NCBI GenBank assembly: GCA_002887195.1
Contig: PJAB01000739.1
Span: forward strand, 1-21,384
From: Chrysochromulina parva
Lineage: Eukaryota; Haptophyta; Prymnesiales; Chrysochromulinaceae
Direction: 5' to 3'
Length of the DNA stretch: 21,384 nucleotides
Positions 16,375 through 21,384 of the stretch are shown here, in pieces. The stretch's first letter is position 1. Every line of letters begins with the position of its first letter. The position numbers and the translations under genes are program-made. The notes under the pieces were generated by a model. That model searched no databases, was not told where the DNA came from, and saw nothing but the letters and a program-made list of their open reading frames with translations.

Positions 16375-16870
16375 ACTATCACCAGGTACTACTGCGTGCA
16401 TTGCTGTTCAGGGAGGTGCATATATTAGCGCATTGCCCGCTCTGCCGGTCCCCCGCTGGTCGGGACGGTCTCGCCCGACCGGGATCGCCCGGTCGAGTTC
16501 GATCCGCTTCGTCGCCTTCGATGCTTCGAACCCCCGGATCGCGCACCCGCGCGTCTGAGACTTTAATACGCAACATGGCAAGTCTCATAGATACATTGTG
16601 CACATTCGACATTGATAAGCGCGCCGAGATACGGACTACACCTCGACTTTTCTTGAAACGTTTGGACGCTCACACGTATTACTCGATAGCGCGGCGTGTG
16701 AAGCAGGGCCGGACCGGCGCGGACCCGGCGCGCGTGCGGAGGCCGGAGCTTTGATCGGATATTCGATATGCACTCAGAGACGAGAGCGAGAATCTCTCGC
16801 CACCAATGATTACTCCAATGATTCGCTTGTATGGTTCGCCATGTGTCGTATCGGACGGCCGCATTTCGCA
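16375..16870. other. Intergenic stretch between convergent genes
   Basis: The stretch should carry the 3' untranslated regions of the RMD1-like gene (plus) and the IQ/EF-hand gene (minus). It contains overlapping strong hairpins at 16458-16495 (listed separately). A 59-codon plus-strand frame from 16575 is present but looks unremarkable. No RNA gene is recognised. Confidence 0.5.
16458..16495. other. Overlapping, mutually exclusive hairpins
   Basis: One hairpin pairs GGTCGGG (16458-16464) with CCCGACC (16474-16480). A second pairs CGACCGGG (16476-16483) with CCCGGTCG (16488-16495) around an ATCG tetraloop. The two share bases 16476-16480, so only one can form at a time. They lie about 85-120 bases after the RMD1-like stop codon. 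Confidence 0.75.
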
Positions 16871-19800
16871 TTAGCTCCTGATCCGCCGCGACGCGTGTGC
16901 ACCGGCACCGCCAGCACCTTGCTCAGCACCCCTACCGACCCTGCCGTCGTACGTGGAGTCGACGCAGAGGTAATCGTAGCCGCGCTGCTGCGACGGTCCA
17001 TCATCACTACCAGACGTGAAGGTGCCGATGCGGATCTCGGTGCCCGAGGTACTAGTAGCATGGGCAGCGGTGCCGATGCCGAGAAGGGCAGGCGGTGCGA
17101 CCATCGGGGGTGCCACGGCCAGGAGTAACTCACCTCGTACGGCGCCGCTGACACTGTCGCTGAGTGGCACTGCAACGATCGCTGGCGAGCGATGCGCCAA
17201 GGCCAGCCGTGCAGCCTGCTGCAATCGCGCAGCAGACACTTCCCCAAGCAGCGACTCCGCCGCCGGGTAGGCCTCGAGAGCCAGAGACAGCGCTCGGCTG
17301 GCGGTGGCAACGATAGCCAGATTGATGGGGCTGATGCGGTCGGAGACAGGGAATGCCTCAGAGCGCCGCGTCGCTGGAGCCGGCTCCCCGACGGCCGAAG
17401 CGGTCGTGGCACACAAGTGGGCGATTAGGCGGGATCGAGGCTTGCGCTCGAGGCGCAGCTCATGGGCAGCGACGATCAAGTCGCCGCGGATAGCCGCCGC
17501 CACATCATTTCCGCTATGCACCGCCCGCGCCGCTGCCGCCGTCGCGTCGCCCGCTGCCGCCTCGGCCGCTGCTGCCGTCTTGACGTCCCATGCAGCCGGG
17601 TCATCAGCAAAGACGGCACCTTCAGAATGGTAGCCCGCGCACGTGCTAGGGCGACTGTCGTAGCTGGCGCCTGTGAGAGGGCGACCGTCGTCTAAACGGG
17701 CCGTTGAGGGTCTGCTGTTGCACGAGGAGTCGGCAGTTGGGGGTGCACGGCTCGAGGGCGGCGGCGCCGCCACCGCCTCTCGCTTGGATGATGGACGCGG
17801 CACCGCCGCGGTCGCGGAACCGTGCGTCATTGCAAGCTGTGCCGCAATCGCCAAAAAGTCGTGCCACTCGAGCAGAGCCGGTGCCTCGGCCGCTGCCGCA
17901 CGCACGGCCGCCGAATCGACATCCATCCCACCTCCCAGCAGAGCAGTGTGCAACTTGTTGTTGGGCAGCTGGCACGTGGCGGTGTCGCACTCGAGTGCAA
18001 AGGCGCGCGAGAGGCGCACGCGTGCTTCGGCAGGGAGCAGAGCGACGGCGGCCTTCAAGGAGGTCGCGGCCGCGGAAGCGACGGAGGCGGCAGCGGCGCT
18101 GGCAGCGGCGGGAGCGCCGACTCCCGTTTGGCGCGCAGCCAGGACCCGCAGCTTCTCCGCGACCGCCACCACCTCCTCATACCGCAGCGCCACGTGCCCC
18201 GTGAGTGCCGTCATCATACCATCAGTTGGCACAAGAGCCTCCACGCCCGGTACACCTGCACGTCGCAGGGTCGCTACAAGTGAAGCCAACGGCATGGTGA
18301 GATCAGGGCCGCAGGCTGCGGCGAAAGCGGTGGCGAGGAGTGCGGCGTCTACAGCAGCGAGGCGATCCAAAGGATCCTCGGCCACAGCCTTCGATTGTGC
18401 TGAGGCCTTCGCCTCTGCTGACGCGCGCACACCAGCCGCCGCCGCTGAGTCGACAGCGCTGCTGCTGCCGGGGCGGCCAGTGGCCTTCGGTATGGAGCGT
18501 GGCGGCTGCTGCGGCGGAGCCGCTGCCACTGTCACGCCCTCCGCGGCAACCGAAGGCCCGCCCACCCTCGCTGCTGTTGCCACCAGTTGCTCCGCCGCAG
18601 ACTTGAAGCCTTTACTCGGCGCATTTCGCCCGTTATCCCCCCTAGAGCTGCCCCCGCGGCCGCTGCCCCCACGGCCTTTGCCGTTCAGCGGGACTTTCGC
18701 GCTATCCCTCCTACCGTCGGCTGCGTTGGCCGATGAACCGGCGGTAGTGGTGACAGATGCTGCAGTGCCCGGTCGTGAAGGGGCAACAGCGGTGACACCA
18801 TTGGCCTGCAGAAGCATGGCGGCACGGTTGAGCAGATCAGCCTCCGCGCGTCCTGCAGGTACCTCCGGCACCACGGATACAGATGGCGCTGGCTTGGCCG
18901 CCGCCACGGCGGTGCCCGGCCGCCGTCGAGGAACCGCTGCTGCGGCAGGCGGCGGCGGCGCCAGCCGAGAGCCCGAGACATCCATAAATGTAAGCGTCTC
19001 CGTCGATGCAAAGCGGGTCTCGCGAGGAGTCGGTGCAGGGGAGGCTGCTGATTTAGAGGCTGCCTTCTTCGACTGTACAGATGTAGGCAGAGCAGCGGGG
19101 GTGGCAGGCCGTCTGACTTGCCCTCCAGGGCGATTGGCACTTGAGCGATGGCCATGAGGCTGCGAGCGTTCTGGCAACAGCATGAACCGGCCACTGCCAT
19201 CGTCACGGGGCACGCGAGCGCACTCGTAGCCGCCCTCACCTCCAGCCGCCATGGCCGACGCCATGTCAAACCCCGCCGCCCTGGCCGCATCCAGCGCCGC
19301 AGCTGTCCCTGCGGCGACGGTTCCGCTCACGTATGTTCCGGCGGCATATTCGTTGAAAGCTGTGTCCTCGAGGACGGGTGCAGACGAGGCGTTGCTACGC
19401 ATCGACACGTGCAGTTGATCCGTATGCAGGTGGCGCATATGCGGAGGCAGCACCAACGCTGCTCCCACACTGCTGCCTGTGCCAAGCTCACAAGTGCGAT
19501 TGCTTCCCGAATGACAGATCGTCCCGTTTGCAAACTGATTGGCGAGCGCAGCGGGATCGACGATACCGTCGAGGAGTTGTTCGGTGAGGAGTCGCGCCTG
19601 CATCTTCCGCTGCGCCTCCGCCTCGAGAGCGACGCGCCTGGAGGTAAGGACAAGAGGATGCGCTCAGATGAATCGGATGGAGGAGTCAGGGGGGGTCTGA
19701 CAACGCAATGGGATTTGAATTCGAGCTGTTGCTCACTTCGCTCGCTCTGCATCAAGCTCGGACATGAGCTCGACGGTCGCGGCGCGCAGCTGATCCATGT

Positions 19801-21277
19801 CACTCAGTTGCTGCCGATGGGCGACTTCCAGGCGTCGCCTCTCCTCGTCTGCCTCCATCGCCCGTTGCCGCGCCGCGGCGGTCGCCTCCGCCGCCACATG
19901 CGGCTTTGCGAGCGGCAACGGCTCGGCTGGCAGCACGGGCCAGCTGTGGTACTCGGGGGTGGAGGGGCCGCCACCGCTGCCAAGCGCCGGGTAAGGAACG
20001 AAGGGTACAGTGGCGCCGGCGGTGGTGGATCTTCTCGAGGGAGAGGTGGGCAGCGACGAGGGGCGCGATGAGGTGCGGGATGCCGGCCGAGAGCATATAC
20101 GGGAGGGCGCAGGCCGAACATTGTGGGCTCCACCGAGGCTGCTGCCATACTCCGCATAGGAACATAGTCTGCTGCCGGTCAGCGCGCCGGCGCCACCACC
20201 AACGTGGCCACTGCCCGAGCCAACGCCGCCCACACCGCCGGCGTACACTTCCGCCGCCCGAACCTTGACGAGGGCCTCGCGCTCGCGCCGCTGCGCTTCC
20301 TTCTGGTGCCGGAGCGCCTGCATGCGTGTCAGGTAGCCTCGAGCGGTGGCTTGGATTCGGGTGGCGGCGACACGCTCGGCGGTGGCTTTCGCTGCCGTCT
20401 TGGTCTCTTCTGCTCGCCGGGCCGCGGCATCCGCGAAAGATTTGTACTGGTTCGTTAGTCGTTTGAACTCACTCCACGGAAGACGGCCCGAGTGCTTGTC
20501 GCGCACTGCCGCTCTCCAGCGCGCCGCCGCCTCCGCGGGTGACGCCGAGAGCTGGAGGGAGGCCAGCGCTGCCTCGAATTGCACACGCGTGAGCGCGTCG
20601 CAGCTGTCGACGTCCGCTTCGCAGAAGGCCGACCACACCCGCCCGGCAAACGCGCTCAAGTTGGGTGGCGGATCCGCCAGGTTGGTGGCAACGCGGCGCT
20701 GCCTCGCTGCCGCTGCCGCGGTCGACTCAGGCGCGCCGGAGCCGTTGCCACCAACGTCGCCGATGGTGCGGCGCGCATGCGCGTGCATGGAGGCGGCCGC
20801 CTCCGCCTCCGCCTTGGCCGCAGCGTGCAGGGCGTCGGGCCCCTCATGAAAGGCGAAACGAAAGGCCTCGAGCGGCGTGACCGGCCGTGCTTCCGCCTCG
20901 GAGCGAAGCCAGTGGAGGAACTCGGCCCCGCGCTCCCGGCCGCGCGCTTCTGCCGCGTGGGTATCTCGATCCTCGGGTGCGCCTCGAAGCTCCCACGCGT
21001 TTGGCACGGCACGCATAGAATTGCGTTCTGCCTCGTCTGCCTTGAGCTTGCGCGTTCCGTTGGCGGCAAAATTTTCGTTCGTCGCAGACAGGCATGAGAG
21101 GTTCCGAAGTCGGAAGTGGGGCCCGACGATCAGGGTAGCCAGACCTGTCACTGCCCTTAGGGCGGCCAAGATTCCCCCCTGCTGATCTCCCCTAGGTGCT
21201 ATATAGGACCGAATCCCACTATAGAAGGCTGAGGCGGCGGCAGATGTTTGCAGATATGCCAAGTCGCCCATGGGCAT
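16871..21277 (-). CDS. Large IQ-motif protein with degenerate EF-hand-like modules
   Basis: 1435 residues in two exons, 21277-19737 and 19637-16871, joined across a 99-base intron (GTGAGC...TCCAG) in phase. Not a named family that I know. Three similar helical modules look like EF-hand pairs without calcium ligands: about 208-276 (VWSAFCEADVD ... LPWSEFKRL), about 945-1013 (LATAFAAACGPD ... RYEEVVAVAEKL) and about 1050-1117 (LSRAFALECDTA ... LEWHDFLAIAAQL). One IQ motif (ATRIQATARGYLTR, 305-318) should bind calmodulin or a light chain and is followed by a coiled coil; another charged helix spans the splice join (about 465-535). Ser/Arg/Pro stretches (RPASRTSSRPSS near 397-408; repeated SRPST) resemble microtubule- or flagellum-associated proteins; that is inference. 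The rest is Ala-rich low complexity. The start is uncertain: 21277 gives a weak first 87 residues, and the ATG at 21016 is an alternative with a CTATATAG sequence (21199-21206) upstream of it. Confidence 0.72.
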
Positions 21278-21384
21278 CTATGCCGGCGAGTTACCGGCGA
21301 GGAGAAGAAGCAGTTAAGCAGCGGAGGCGGTGACGCCGGTGGGAGTACTATACGTAATACGAGGCCTGACCCTGGGGGTGGCGT
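21278..21384. other. Window edge, upstream of IQ/EF-hand gene
   Basis: 107 bases, probably promoter or 5' leader of the minus-strand gene. It contains TATACGTAATACG near 21349-21361, related to the TTACGTAA palindromes elsewhere. Nothing else is visible. Confidence 0.4.

Noticed and set aside
16490..16545. TTCGATCC and TTCGAACCCC sequences resembling tRNA T-loops
   Set aside because: The flanking five bases do not pair as a T-stem on either strand, and no acceptor stem or anticodon arm is seen. A TTCGATC near 11629 fails the same test.
16575..16754. 59-codon plus-strand frame starting MASLIDTLCTF
   Set aside because: Short, no family features, and located where two convergent 3' untranslated regions should be.
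17673..19157. A 494-codon plus-strand open frame opposite the IQ/EF-hand gene
   Set aside because: It is Ala/Ser/Pro/Arg low complexity mirroring the GCN-rich coding strand, starts without good context, and shows no domain.
1..21384. Search for CRISPR arrays, bacterial operons, toxin-antitoxin pairs, phage or transposase genes
   Set aside because: None seen. Spliced genes, plastid and mitochondrial families, and the absence of such proteins argue for ordinary nuclear DNA.

Overview
The window looks like nuclear DNA of a eukaryotic alga with a secondary, red-lineage plastid. It is GC-rich. Several genes carry short GT-AG introns (76 to 226 bases). Two plastid-type proteins begin with an ER signal peptide followed by a transit-like stretch, and a third protein has a signal-like start. 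A haptophyte is my best guess from this mix of small introns, high GC and Ala/Arg/Gly-rich proteins; a pelagophyte or other stramenopile is not excluded. There is no sign of a bacterial operon, CRISPR array, insertion sequence or tRNA gene.

Layout. 621-4711 holds three minus-strand genes in tandem: a CCB4-like cytochrome b6 heme assembly factor, a predicted thylakoid-lumen protein with a twin-arginine signal, and a three-exon HAD-family 5'-nucleotidase (NT5DC/cN-II type). A 139-base divergent promoter separates the last from a plus-strand membrane-anchored SAM methyltransferase (4851-5669). About 2 kb follows with no confident gene; it holds a 10-base minisatellite and one doubtful minus-strand reading frame.

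7698-11602 is a seven-exon minus-strand gene for a 990-residue MICAL-like FAD monooxygenase with an N-terminal SH3 domain and two large insertions. It is divergent from a disordered protein of unknown function (11802-13346). 14133-14757 is a three-exon PAM16 (Tim16) gene, divergent over 117 bases from an RMD1/RMND1-family (DUF155) gene at 14875-16374. The right end (16871-21277) is a two-exon minus-strand gene for a 1435-residue IQ-motif protein with three degenerate EF-hand-like modules.

The functions fall into plastid (CCB4-like, lumen protein), mitochondrion (PAM16, possibly RMD1-like), nucleotide metabolism (NT5DC) and cytoskeleton-linked (MICAL-like, IQ/EF-hand) roles. They do not form one pathway. 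Intron borders were set by hand from reading-phase continuity plus family conservation. The most unusual objects are the SH3-MICAL-like enzyme, one of whose introns reads as a coiled coil on the opposite strand, and the IQ/EF-hand protein. I see no self-contained new defence or mobile system here.
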